From: Euzebya tangerina
GTDB lineage: Bacteria > Actinomycetota > Nitriliruptoria > Euzebyales > Euzebyaceae
Assembly (NCBI RefSeq): GCF_003074135.1
Contig: NZ_PPDK01000001.1
Coordinates: 1,054,001 to 1,118,000, forward strand
Direction: 5' to 3'
Length of the DNA stretch: 64,000 nt
Notes under the pieces: model-generated
Databases searched by the model: none
What the model saw: the letters and a program-made list of their open reading frames with translations, nothing else
What the model was told of the DNA's origin: nothing
In this document: piece by piece, positions 13,836-22,611 of the stretch
Layout: each line of letters starts with the position of its first letter
Position numbering within the stretch: the stretch's first letter is position 1
Program-made: the position numbers and the translations under genes

Positions 13836-16800
13836 GCGGCGCCTGGACCAGCGGCCCCCCGGAGCCGACGCGATTCGACCTCGGTGACCCCCTGCCACAG
13901 GGCCACGTGACGCTGGAGGCGTCAGCCGGGACCGGCAAGACGCACAGCATCGTGGGGTTGGCCGTCCGATACCTGGCCGAGGGGCACTGCACCGCCGCAG
14001 GTCTCCTGGTCGTGACGTTCGCCCGGTCGGCGACGCGCGAGCTGCGAGAGCGGCTGCTGGAGGGCCTCGCCTGGGCTGTGGCCCTGCTAGAGGACCACCT
14101 GGACGGTCGCCTGGTCACCGATAGCGACGAGCCGGACGGATTGCGACGTGCCCTCTGCGGCGGCACCGATCAGGCCGTGCTCCACGCACGACATGATCGC
14201 CTGGCTCGGGCCCTGGCCGACATCGACCAGGCAACCGTGACGACGATCCACGGCTTCGCCGGTCTGATGCTGCAGCTGATCGGCGACCAGATCGACGCCA
14301 GCCGTCTGATCGAGGACGACACCGAACTGCTCCAGCAGATCGCCGGTGACCTGCGGCTGCGGGTCCTGGCGGACTCCCCCGACGACGTGGCCTCCCTGCC
14401 GTGGGTGGACAGCGGACCCGAGTTGGCGCAGAAGGGAACCCGATACGGCCCAGACGCCGTCATGCCCCCACCGTCGCTGGGGAGCTGGGAGACGGCGCCG
14501 TCATGGATGGCGGTCGAGGCCGGCCGTGAGTACCGCCGGCGGTCGGACCAGATGCTGGTCCACACCCACGACGACGTCCTCCGAACCCTGCGTGATGCGC
14601 TGCAGGACACCGCAACCGCCGCCCGATTGGGACAGCGCTTCCGCGTCGCGCTGATCGATGAGTTCCAGGACACCGACCCGGTCCAGTGGGACATCGTCTC
14701 CCTGCTCTTCCCACCACCGCCAACCCTGCAGGTGGTCGGAGCCTCACCCCCATCCGGCTCAGCCGGCTCGCCGGCCGTGGTCATGGTGGGGGATCCGAAG
14801 CAGGCCATCTACGCCTTCCGCGGCGCGGATGTCCACGCCTACCTCGAGGCCCGTGGTGCCAGGGCTTCCTACACCCTGCCCACCAACCGTCGATCGGACC
14901 GGCCGCTGGTCGACGCCGTCCTCGACCTGTTCACCGACCAGAACCTCGGTGCAGGCATCGACGTGCCGCGGGTCGAGGCCCACGTCGACCGCTCGCGGCT
15001 AACCGGTACGGCCATGGCCCCGGTCGATGTCCGGCTGGTCCCTGATGACGCCGCCGTGCGTCGCACCAAGGACGGTGGGATGAGCACGAGCAGCTTGCGC
15101 GAGTTCGTGGCCCGGGATGTGGCCGTCCAAGCGGCAGCGCTGCTCGGCGCCGGTGTGCAGATCGCCGACGCCCCGACGGAGGAGGACGCGGCCCCGCGGG
15201 AGGGGCGGGCACTGGTGCCGCACGACCTCGCCATCCTCGTCCGCACCCGGCGGCAAGCCTCCATCGTGCAGCGACAGCTGACCACCGTGGGTGTGCCCTC
15301 GATCCTGAACGGCGTTGGCAACGTGCTGCGCACCCGAGCGGCCAGGGACTGGGCGCACCTGCTGCGCGCCCTGGCCGAGCCGTCCAGGTCCTCACCGGCT
15401 CGCCTGGCTGCGCTGACGGACCTCATCGGCTGGACGCCCCACTCGATCAGCCTGGCCACGTCGGCGGAGTGGGACCGGTTGCACATCAACCTGCACGACT
15501 GGCGAGCCGTCCTCGAGGGGGACGGGGTCGCCGCGGTCCTGCGCCACGTCGAGGCCGCCACCCAGCTCTCCGTCAGGTTGGTCTCCGAGGCCGATGGGCT
15601 GCGGCGGCTGACCGATCTGCGGCACGTCGCCGAGTTGCTGCACCAGGTGGCCAGTGACGAGCTCGTCGGCATCCCTGGCCTGGTCGCCTGGCTGGAGGCA
15701 GGGCTCGCGGTGGCCGGGGAGGCCGACTCACCGGTCCCGCCCGAGAGCATCGCCTCACGGCTGGAGCGGGAGGACGGCGCGGTCCAGATCATGACCGTCC
15801 ACGGCGCGAAGGGACTGGAGTTCGGCGTCGTCTTCGCCCCGTACCTGTGGGACACCGGCGGCCGCGCAACGGCCGCGTTCGACGTCCACGACCCACGACT
15901 TGGTCACCGCGTGCTCTACGCCGGCCGCAGCAAGAAGGCACCCGAGTACCAGCACTACAAGGACCTCCACACGCAGCAGGCGGAGGAGGAGGAACGACGG
16001 CTGGCCTACGTCGCCGCGACCCGCGCCAAGCACCACCTGCGGGTGTGGTTCGCACCGGGCCGTCGGGTCGCGGACTCGCCGCTCGGAACCCTGCTGTCCC
16101 GAGGAGGTGAGAGGGTCACGTCGACCGCGGACGCGGAGGCGTCCCTGCGGCTGCTGCAGGAGGAACGCTCCAGCGCGATCGCGATCAGTCACGTATCGGA
16201 CGAGGCTCCGGTCCCCGACGTGCATGTGGAGCGGAGATCGCAGGTCGCTCCGGTGCTGGCTCGGTTCGACCGCAGCATCGACGGCCAGTGGCGCCGGACG
16301 TCGTACAGCCGCATCTCCGGCCAGGCCAGTGACCCCGCCACGGCTGGGATGGCCGGGCAACAGGACACGAGCGCAGGTGGTCTGGCCGGTCCGGTTGACG
16401 GCACGCCACCGGAGGACCGGCCTCCACGAGCACCCGCGCTCCACGAACTCGGTGGGGAACCTGACCTCTCTGCCGGTGGGGAACCTGACCTCTCTGCCGG
16501 GGAGTCTGACGGTCCTGGTGGGGAACCTGACCCTGCTCTGGAGGCGCCCGTTCCGCTCCGACGGCTCCGCGGCGGCGCAGACGTCGGGACGGTGATCCAC
16601 TCGGTGCTCGAGAACCTGGACTTCCGGGACGCCGACGTCCGCGGAGCGTCGCTGGATGCCCGGATCGCGGGCGAACTGTCGCGCCAGATCACCCGCCAGG
16701 CGCTCGATCTCGGCGATGCGGAGGAGGTCGACGTCGCGGGCGGTCTCGCGGCGGCACTGCGCACCCCCCTCGGACCCGCAACCGACCCGACCCTCGGCTC

Positions 16801-17449
16801 GGTCTGCCTCACCGATCTGACCCGAGCCGACCGGCTGGACGAGATGGCCTTCGAGTTGCCCGTCGACAGCCAGCGACGACCGACCAGCCGGCTCGAGGCG
16901 GAGCAGGTCCTCGTCGGTGACATCGCCGACCTGATGGAACAGACCCTGCCTGCCAGCGACCCACTGGTCAGCTACCCGGCACAGCTCCGGTCCGAGTTGG
17001 CCGACATCCCGATCCGCGGCTATCTGGCTGGCTTCGTCGACCTGGTCGCCCGGATCCCCGGCAGCAACTCCTACCTGGTCGCGGACTACAAGACCAACCG
17101 GCTCGGCCCACCGGGGGCCGAGGACCTCACGTTCGCCGACTACACCGGCACGTCGATGGCCCTCGCCATGGCCCACCACCACTACCCGCTGCAGGCACTG
17201 CTCTATCAGGTGGCGCTGCACCGCTACCTCCGCTGGCGGCTGCCCGACTACGACCCGGCCCGACACCTGGGTGGCAGCGCCTACCTCTTCCTCCGCGGGA
17301 TGGGGGGACCGGAGACCCCGGCTGCCGCTGGCATGCGGTGCGGCGTCTTCCTCTGGCAGCCCCCGCCAACGCTGATCGTGGGCGTTGATCGCCTCTTCGG
17401 TCAGGGCCGTTCCCGGACCGATCTCGACTCCGGAGGTGACCGTGACTGA
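13832..17449 (+). CDS. recB: RecB, exodeoxyribonuclease V beta subunit
   Basis: 3'-5' helicase and nuclease subunit of RecBCD, 1205 residues. Helicase motifs in order are Walker A EASAGTGKT (about 29-37), LIDEFQDTDPVQW (near 274), VGDPKQAIYAFRGAD (near 322) and MTVHGAKGLEFG (near 653). The RecB-family nuclease motif VADYKTNR lies near residue 1085, so nuclease activity is expected. The ATG overlapping the recC stop is chosen over a start 51 nt earlier. A low-complexity linker between helicase and nuclease domains contains a 24-bp tandem repeat (16451-16532). Overlaps recD at its end. Confidence 0.93.
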   Translation: MSGAWTSGPPEPTRFDLGDPLPQGHVTLEASAGTGKTHSIVGLAVRYLAEGHCTAAGLLVVTFARSATRELRERLLEGLAWAVALLEDHLDGRLVTDSDEPDGLRRALCGGTDQAVLHARHDRLARALADIDQATVTTIHGFAGLMLQLIGDQIDASRLIEDDTELLQQIAGDLRLRVLADSPDDVASLPWVDSGPELAQKGTRYGPDAVMPPPSLGSWETAPSWMAVEAGREYRRRSDQMLVHTHDDVLRTLRDALQDTATAARLGQRFRVALIDEFQDTDPVQWDIVSLLFPPPPTLQVVGASPPSGSAGSPAVVMVGDPKQAIYAFRGADVHAYLEARGARASYTLPTNRRSDRPLVDAVLDLFTDQNLGAGIDVPRVEAHVDRSRLTGTAMAPVDVRLVPDDAAVRRTKDGGMSTSSLREFVARDVAVQAAALLGAGVQIADAPTEEDAAPREGRALVPHDLAILVRTRRQASIVQRQLTTVGVPSILNGVGNVLRTRAARDWAHLLRALAEPSRSSPARLAALTDLIGWTPHSISLATSAEWDRLHINLHDWRAVLEGDGVAAVLRHVEAATQLSVRLVSEADGLRRLTDLRHVAELLHQVASDELVGIPGLVAWLEAGLAVAGEADSPVPPESIASRLEREDGAVQIMTVHGAKGLEFGVVFAPYLWDTGGRATAAFDVHDPRLGHRVLYAGRSKKAPEYQHYKDLHTQQAEEEERRLAYVAATRAKHHLRVWFAPGRRVADSPLGTLLSRGGERVTSTADAEASLRLLQEERSSAIAISHVSDEAPVPDVHVERRSQVAPVLARFDRSIDGQWRRTSYSRISGQASDPATAGMAGQQDTSAGGLAGPVDGTPPEDRPPRAPALHELGGEPDLSAGGEPDLSAGESDGPGGEPDPALEAPVPLRRLRGGADVGTVIHSVLENLDFRDADVRGASLDARIAGELSRQITRQALDLGDAEEVDVAGGLAAALRTPLGPATDPTLGSVCLTDLTRADRLDEMAFELPVDSQRRPTSRLEAEQVLVGDIADLMEQTLPASDPLVSYPAQLRSELADIPIRGYLAGFVDLVARIPGSNSYLVADYKTNRLGPPGAEDLTFADYTGTSMALAMAHHHYPLQALLYQVALHRYLRWRLPDYDPARHLGGSAYLFLRGMGGPETPAAAGMRCGVFLWQPPPTLIVGVDRLFGQGRSRTDLDSGGDRD
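16451..16532 (+). repeat. 24-bp tandem repeat within recB
   Basis: Two perfect 24-bp copies (16451-16474 and 16475-16498) encoding GGEPDLSA, then a diverged 18-bp unit, then a partial third copy at 16517-16532. All stay in frame, so the repeat lengthens the linker before the nuclease domain. Copy number could vary by slippage. Confidence 0.9.
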
Positions 17450-19379
17450 TCTCGACCCCTTCCACCCCGACCTCGTCATGGCCGACCTGCCGGCACGACT
17501 GCAGGCCTTCAACGGCGCGGGTGTCCTCTCCAGCGCGGACATCCACACGGCTCGGCGGTTGGCACGCCTGACAGGCTGCTTGGACGATGATGTGGTCCTC
17601 GGCGCGGCGTTCGCCGTCCGCGCGACACGCTTCGGGCACGTCTTCGCTCAACTCGACCAGCTCCGCGACACGGTCACCGACGACGACGGACGCGTGACCG
17701 ACCTCGACCCGGCCGCCTGGCCGACCGACCTGGAGGCTTGGGTGGGGACCATCGCCGCTTCACCCATGGTCCGCGTCCACCCGCCAGAGCGGCCAGGTGG
17801 ATCGGGGCGGCCGGATCCGGGACCGCCGAGAGACGAGGCGCCGCCTCGGCGCCAGCCCGCGCGGCCACTCCACCTGGATGGCCGGCGGCTCTACCTGGAC
17901 CGCTACTGGCGGTACGAGCACCGCGTGGCGGGACACATCCGGGAGCGGCTGAGGGAACGGGACGGCGCGCTGACGCTGGACCAGCAGGGCCGAGCCGTAC
18001 TGCAGGAGCGCATGGGTGGGGACCCCGCACAACACGCCGCGGCCCTCGCCGCCCTGTCCACCTCCTTCACCGTCATCGCCGGCGGGCCCGGGACCGGGAA
18101 GACGTGGGTCATCGCCCAGACCGTATCGGCCGCAGCCAGCCACACCAGCCGAGCCGGCGGTCAGCCACCCCGGATAGCCATCGCCGCACCCACGGGCAAG
18201 GCCGCAGCCCGGTTGGGTGAGCAGTTGCGCGATTCCGGACACGCCGCTGCTGACATCAGGCCCACGACGCTCCACCGGCTGCTCGGGTGGCGTCCCAACC
18301 GGACCCGTTTTCGGCATGACGCCGACAACCCGCTCCCGTTCGACCTGGTCGTCGTCGACGAGGTCTCCATGGTCTCGCTGGCCATGCTGTCGAGTCTGTT
18401 GGAGGCACTGGAGCGGCAGGCCCATCTGGTGCTGGTCGGCGACCCCGACCAACTGGCGGCGGTCGAGGCTGGCACCGTGCTGGGTGACCTGGTCGTCGGC
18501 GCCGGCAGCCCCCGCCCCGACGCGGCGAGCGAGCCGACCAGCCAGCCGGGCCCGGTCATCAAACTCGAGCGGGGCTACCGGTTCGACGACCGCATCAAGG
18601 CCTTCTCGTGGGCCGTTCGCGACGGCGACGCCGAGACCGCGATCGCGGCGTTGACCGTCGACCCGGAGGACCTGGCTGGCCAGCCCCTCGCCCTCGTCGT
18701 ACCCGAGCGGCCAGGCGAGTGGCCCGACCGGGACCCCGCGCTGGCCGATCTGCGCCGCGTCATCACGGCGGAGACGACCGATGTGATCCGCCACGCCGTC
18801 GCTGGGGACGCGGCCAGCGCCATCACGGCCGCCCTGACGGTCAAGGTCCTCTGTGCGCACCGGCGCGGCCCGGAGGGTGTGGGCGTCTGGAACGCCACCA
18901 TCGAGGGGTGGATCCACGATCTGCCCAGCTACCGCCGCCCGGAGTGGTATCCCGGCCGGCCGGTGATGATCACCGGCAACGACCACGACCTGGGCGTGTA
19001 CAACGGCGACCTGGGGGTTGTGGTCGCCGGGCCGAACGGCAGCCGCCAGGTGGTCATCGACGGACGCAGCGGCGGCCCGATCGAGCATCGCCGCCTGGGC
19101 GACATCCAGACGGTCCACGCCATGACGGTCCACAAGAGCCAGGGCTCGCAGTTCAACCGGGTCGTGGTCGTGCTGCCCGCCGAACCATCGCCGGTCCTCA
19201 CCCGCGAACTGCTCTACACCGCCGTCACACGGGCGAAGCAGTCGGTGGTGATCGTGGGCTCGCCCGATGTGCTCGCCGAGGCCATCAACCGCCCGGTGTC
19301 CCGCGCGTCGGCTCTCCCGGAGCGGATCGGTGCTCTGGACAGTAGAACGGTCGCACCCGCTGCGTCGACATCCGCATGA
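17442..19379 (+). CDS. recD: RecD, exodeoxyribonuclease V alpha subunit
   Basis: 5'-3' helicase subunit of RecBCD, 645 residues. An N-terminal non-helicase domain is followed by Walker A GGPGTGKTW (near 213), Walker B VVVDEVSMVS (near 303), VGDPDQLAAVE (near 330) and the C-terminal motif VHKSQGSQF (near 563) with YTAVTRAK. The GTG at 17442 has GGAGG five nt upstream and overlaps the recB stop; a longer frame from 17385 lacks such a site. The stop overlaps the next gene's ATG, so the four genes are probably one transcript. Confidence 0.93.
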   Translation: MTDLDPFHPDLVMADLPARLQAFNGAGVLSSADIHTARRLARLTGCLDDDVVLGAAFAVRATRFGHVFAQLDQLRDTVTDDDGRVTDLDPAAWPTDLEAWVGTIAASPMVRVHPPERPGGSGRPDPGPPRDEAPPRRQPARPLHLDGRRLYLDRYWRYEHRVAGHIRERLRERDGALTLDQQGRAVLQERMGGDPAQHAAALAALSTSFTVIAGGPGTGKTWVIAQTVSAAASHTSRAGGQPPRIAIAAPTGKAAARLGEQLRDSGHAAADIRPTTLHRLLGWRPNRTRFRHDADNPLPFDLVVVDEVSMVSLAMLSSLLEALERQAHLVLVGDPDQLAAVEAGTVLGDLVVGAGSPRPDAASEPTSQPGPVIKLERGYRFDDRIKAFSWAVRDGDAETAIAALTVDPEDLAGQPLALVVPERPGEWPDRDPALADLRRVITAETTDVIRHAVAGDAASAITAALTVKVLCAHRRGPEGVGVWNATIEGWIHDLPSYRRPEWYPGRPVMITGNDHDLGVYNGDLGVVVAGPNGSRQVVIDGRSGGPIEHRRLGDIQTVHAMTVHKSQGSQFNRVVVVLPAEPSPVLTRELLYTAVTRAKQSVVIVGSPDVLAEAINRPVSRASALPERIGALDSRTVAPAASTSA

Positions 19380-19984
19380 ACGAAGGCCACGTCGTGACCC
19401 CACCAGCTGAGTTCGCCCAAGAACACGACCAACTCCTCGAGGTCGTCAGGGCCAAGGGCTATCAGCGTCGTGACGAAGCCTTCCAGCTGGCCTCGGGTGA
19501 GTACAGCCACGACTTCATCGACGCCAAGGCGGCCCTGTCCCACGGCCGCGACCTCACGGTGGCCTGCGACCTCATGCTCAAGTTGGTGGCGGCTGACGGC
19601 ATCGAGTTCGACGCGGTCGGCGGCCTGACGATGGGTGCGGACCACTTCTCCCACGGCATTGCCCTGCTCGGCCAGAAGCACTGGTTCGTCGTCCGCAAGG
19701 CGCCGAAGGGACGGGGAACCAACCAGCTCATCGAGGGCACGGCCATCGGCCAGGGCACGCGGGTGCTACTGGTCGACGACGTGGTGACGACCGGCGGCTC
19801 GATCCTCAAGGCCTACGACGCCGTGCAGGCCACCGGAGCACAGATCGTTGCCGCGACCACCCTCGTCGACCGGGGTGACCGGGCCTCACGGGACATGCAG
19901 GATCGCGACGTGCCCTACTACCCGGTGATCACCTACTCAGACCTGGGCATCGAACCCGTGGGACAGGGGACTAGCGCGGCGTGA
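19376..19984 (+). CDS. Orotate phosphoribosyltransferase-like protein
   Basis: Type I phosphoribosyltransferase of 202 residues. The PRPP-binding signature VLLVDDVVTTGGS lies at about 131-143. The segment FVVRKAPKGRGTNQLIEG before it matches the orotate phosphoribosyltransferase (PyrE) loop containing the catalytic Lys, and YSHDFIDAKAAL matches its N-terminal substrate region. PyrE converts orotate and PRPP to OMP in pyrimidine synthesis. Overlap with recD (ATGA) is an unusual setting for a pyrimidine gene. No other pyr gene is in the window. The 3' end overlaps the convergent gene by 14 nt. A pyrE paralogue with another base substrate cannot be excluded. Confidence 0.82.
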   Translation: MNEGHVVTPPAEFAQEHDQLLEVVRAKGYQRRDEAFQLASGEYSHDFIDAKAALSHGRDLTVACDLMLKLVAADGIEFDAVGGLTMGADHFSHGIALLGQKHWFVVRKAPKGRGTNQLIEGTAIGQGTRVLLVDDVVTTGGSILKAYDAVQATGAQIVAATTLVDRGDRASRDMQDRDVPYYPVITYSDLGIEPVGQGTSAA

Positions 19985-20384
19985 AGCGCACGACCGCCAC
20001 ACCCTGCGCGGCCTGTTCCATCTCCGCCGGTCCGGCTGCGGCGTCGACGCCGAGTGCGGTCCACTCGCCGGGGTACTTCTGCAGATAGCGGAGGATGGAC
20101 TCGTCCAGCTCCTCCCCCGCGGCCATGGTTGCGGTCATCGGGACCTGGTGTCCCTTGAACCCCACGGTCACCGCCACACCGTCGGCACCGGTCGGGACGC
20201 GGCGCCACCATGACGCCTCCGGCTCACCCAGCACGATGTGGGCACCCTCGTGGGTGGCGTACCGCAGGGGGATGGGGTCCTCCAGCGTCGTCCCGTCCAA
20301 CGAGATCAGCAGCAGGAACCGGCGTGAGATGGTCTGGTGCAGCGGCGAGGCCAGGACCAGGCGCTTGAGAACGGTGCGGATCAC
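19971..20384 (-). CDS. Small hypothetical protein, possibly F420/flavin-type split-barrel fold
   Basis: A 137-residue protein, last of an overlapping four-gene operon. It begins [23 protein letters not shown] and continues with [37 protein letters not shown]. The order of a PVRY-like strand, a hydrophobic strand and a WWRRV segment resembles deazaflavin-dependent nitroreductase (Ddn/DUF385) proteins, but the match is by eye only and weak. The GTG at 20384 overlaps the stop of the uracil-DNA glycosylase gene (GTGA), which decides the start. Its end overlaps the pyrE-like gene tail to tail. Confidence 0.62.
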   Translation of the reverse strand: MIRTVLKRLVLASPLHQTISRRFLLLISLDGTTLEDPIPLRYATHEGAHIVLGEPEASWWRRVPTGADGVAVTVGFKGHQVPMTATMAAGEELDESILRYLQKYPGEWTALGVDAAAGPAEMEQAAQGVAVVRFTPR

Positions 20385-21079
20385 GGCTGCGCAGGGTAGG
20401 CCAGCTCGAGGGCGGTGCCGAGCGCCCGGTCGAACATGTCCTCGGTCAGCCGGCCGGTGAACGTGTTCTGCTGACTGACGTGGTAGCTGCCGACCAGGGT
20501 CAGATCGGGCCTGCCCTGGACCGTCACATCCGCCACGGCACCGTGCCCGAAGACCGGCTTCGGCGACGGCCGTCCCAGGAAGATCAACGCCCCGTCCCAC
20601 GCGAAGCGGCCCAGGCAGAGGATCACCCGGGGCTCCAAGAGTTCTAGTTCGCGATGGAGGTACGGGGCGCAGGTGTCCCGCTCCGCCGCCGTCGGCTTGT
20701 TCTTCGGGGGCGCACACTTCACCGGGGAGGTGATCCAGACCCGGTCGAGCTCCAAGCCGTCGTCACGCGCGACCGACGTGGCCTGGTTCGCCAACCCAGC
20801 GCGGTGGAGCGCGGCGTACAGGAAGTCGCCGGACCGATCCCCGGTGAACATGCGCCCGGTGCGATTCGCGCCATGGGCTGCCGGCGCGAGACCCAGGACC
20901 AGCAGCTTCGCCTCCGGGTCGCCGAAGCCGGGCACGCCTCGACCCCAGTAGGTCTGGTCCGCGAAGGCCTTCCGCTTGACCGCGGCGACCTCCTCCCGCC
21001 AGTCCACGAGGCGGGGACACGCGCGGCAGGTGCTCACCTCGCTGCCGACCTGGGCGAGGCTGTCGGACGACGCACTCAC
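20381..21079 (-). CDS. udgB: Type 5 uracil-DNA glycosylase (UDGb)
   Basis: Base-excision repair enzyme removing uracil and related deaminated bases. Its 232 residues show four Cys expected to hold a 4Fe-4S cluster (C18, C21, C122, C137). Family-5 motif A is GLAPAAHG (63-70), lacking the polar catalytic residue of family 1, and the C-terminal motif is [15 protein letters not shown] with His200. This matches Mycobacterium UdgB. The GTG at 21079 overlaps the stop of the M50 protease gene (GTGA), and its own stop overlaps the next gene the same way. The tight packing implies translational coupling. Confidence 0.92.
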   Translation of the reverse strand: MSASSDSLAQVGSEVSTCRACPRLVDWREEVAAVKRKAFADQTYWGRGVPGFGDPEAKLLVLGLAPAAHGANRTGRMFTGDRSGDFLYAALHRAGLANQATSVARDDGLELDRVWITSPVKCAPPKNKPTAAERDTCAPYLHRELELLEPRVILCLGRFAWDGALIFLGRPSPKPVFGHGAVADVTVQGRPDLTLVGSYHVSQQNTFTGRLTEDMFDRALGTALELAYPAQP

Positions 21080-21837
21080 GCCGTGCGATCCCCGATCATG
21101 CCGCGCAGGTAGATCCACCCGCCCAGCGCCAACGCTGCGAGGCTGACCAGACCGCAGACGGCCCCCCAGAACCAGTACGGCCCGATCAGTGCCTCCGCGA
21201 TCGCGGAAGAATCCGAGAGGCCGACACCTGCGCCCGTGACCGCACCCTCGGCGAAGAGGTACTCGCTGCGGCTGAACACCGACAGGGCCATCTGGACCGA
21301 GAGGAACACCACCAGCAGCTGGGACCAATGGTCCTGGCGGATGCCGAGCGCGACGGCCAGCGAGACCAGCACCAGACCGAGCGCAACCAGCCAGCCGATC
21401 AGCGAACGGACCCAGAGCAGCGACGCCAGCAGGACCCCGGCAGACCCGATGACCAGCACGATGCGGGACAGCCGAGCTCGACGGCCGACCACGAACCCGA
21501 CGGCGGCTGCCACGGCTGGCCCGACCAGTCCTCCGGCGGAGATCCAGGCGCGCTGAAACCGTCCGCCGTCCGTCGCGGTGCGCGCCACCCCGGATCCGTC
21601 GGAGAACACCTCCAGGTCCACGAAGTCGCCACCCGAGACGACGGCGGCCAGGCCGTGGCCCATCTCATGGACGAAGGTTGACAGCAGGATCAACGGATAG
21701 GCGATCAGGCTGCCACCGGGGATGACGTAGAGCGCCGCCGTCACCCCGACCGATATCAGCAGCACCCGGCGGGCCTGGGTCGCCTGGACCGACGCGGGGG
21801 CTTGGACCCTGCCGCGGCCCGGAAGAGCGTCACCCAT
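21076..21837 (-). CDS. M50-family (site-2-protease-like) membrane metallopeptidase
   Basis: A 253-residue membrane protein with the zinc motif HEMGH (57-61) in a hydrophobic segment, followed by about six predicted helices. [13 protein letters not shown] is near 125. M50B-like proteins of this type often act as membrane proteases, but the second metal-binding motif (NxxPxxxLDG) is not evident, so activity is uncertain. Starts at the ATG overlapping the end of the PP2C gene; a longer frame would begin inside that gene. Second gene of the PP2C operon. Confidence 0.8.
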   Translation of the reverse strand: MGDALPGRGRVQAPASVQATQARRVLLISVGVTAALYVIPGGSLIAYPLILLSTFVHEMGHGLAAVVSGGDFVDLEVFSDGSGVARTATDGGRFQRAWISAGGLVGPAVAAAVGFVVGRRARLSRIVLVIGSAGVLLASLLWVRSLIGWLVALGLVLVSLAVALGIRQDHWSQLLVVFLSVQMALSVFSRSEYLFAEGAVTGAGVGLSDSSAIAEALIGPYWFWGAVCGLVSLAALALGGWIYLRGMIGDRTA

Positions 21838-22570
21838 CGGCCACCGCCCGGGCCACCACGACCGTGATGTTATCCGGTCCACCCGCCTCACGCGCCGCGG
21901 TGATCACGTCATCGACTGCGGTATCCAGCGGCCGTCCGTGGACCAGTCGCTCGATGTGGTCCTCGTCGATGACGCCGTGCACCCCGTCGGACACCAGGAC
22001 GATCTCATCGCCGATCTGGAGGGCGACCCGCTCGCCCACCTCCGGCTCGACCGTGGGCTCCAGGCCGACCGCCTTGAGGATCACGGACCGCTTGGGATGC
22101 ACGCGGGCCTCCTCCTCGGTGATGTACCCCGCGTCCACCAGCGCCCCCACGAATGAGTGGTCCGGGGTCAGCCGCCGGAGTTGGTCGGCACCGCGCTTGA
22201 GGTAGGCGCGGGTGTCGCCGACCTGGGCCAGCACCAACGTCCGATCGTGCACCAGCGCGGCGGTGACGGTGGAGGCCATGCCCTCCCGCTCGGGCTCGTG
22301 GATGGCCCGTTGGTGGATGCGATCATTGGCCTCGACGATCTTGTCGGCCAAGGCCGCCTCGGCCTCGTCGGCTGAGGCGAACCGGAGGACATCCAGGTCG
22401 TCCATCAGGGACACGACCATGGACGAGGCAACCTCGCCAGCGTTGTGCCCGCCGACCCCGTCCGCGACGACGAATATGCGCTCGCCCACCAGGGCTCGGT
22501 CCTCGTTCTGCTTCCGCACGCGGCCCACATCGGTTCGTCCGTACGCTTCCATCCTCACTGTGGTGCCCAT
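21830..22570 (-). CDS. PP2C-family Ser/Thr protein phosphatase
   Basis: Soluble Mn/Mg-dependent phosphatase of 246 residues, similar to the catalytic part of PstP. Motifs include DVGRVRKQNEDRA, FVVADGVGGHNAGEVAS, GDTRAYL, LVSDGVHG and GGPDNITVVV, which carry the metal-binding Asp residues. It has no membrane anchor. The ATG at 22570 is preferred to an upstream frame start at 22624 that would overlap the divergent gene. First gene of an operon with an M50 protease, UDGb and a hypothetical. It could counteract the Ser/Thr kinase encoded at 57830, but nothing in the sequence links them. Confidence 0.92.
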   Translation of the reverse strand: MGTTVRMEAYGRTDVGRVRKQNEDRALVGERIFVVADGVGGHNAGEVASSMVVSLMDDLDVLRFASADEAEAALADKIVEANDRIHQRAIHEPEREGMASTVTAALVHDRTLVLAQVGDTRAYLKRGADQLRRLTPDHSFVGALVDAGYITEEEARVHPKRSVILKAVGLEPTVEPEVGERVALQIGDEIVLVSDGVHGVIDEDHIERLVHGRPLDTAVDDVITAAREAGGPDNITVVVARAVADG

Positions 22571-22594
22571 GATGACGTCATTGTCGCACCCCGC

Positions 22595-22600
22595 TAGGCT
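22595..22600 (+). promoter_or_regulatory. TANNNT -10-like box (TAGGCT), probable leaderless start
   Basis: TAGGCT ends 11 nt before the ATG at 22612, and ATGACG lies 17 nt upstream as a weak -35. No Shine-Dalgarno sequence is present, so a leaderless or nearly leaderless mRNA is likely. Confidence 0.5.
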
Positions 22601-22611
22601 TCGGCGGTCGT

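Noticed and set aside
15755-17548. Long minus-strand open frame of 597 codons opposite recB
   Set aside because: Its translation is Arg/Pro/Gly-rich with no domain, and it mirrors the codons of recB. High G+C makes such antisense frames common here (also at 3442-5235, 17760-19403, 24369-26039 and 52925-54490).
17442-19984. pyrE-like gene as part of the repair machinery
   Set aside because: The phosphoribosyltransferase motifs fit a metabolic enzyme; overlap with recD alone does not show a repair role.
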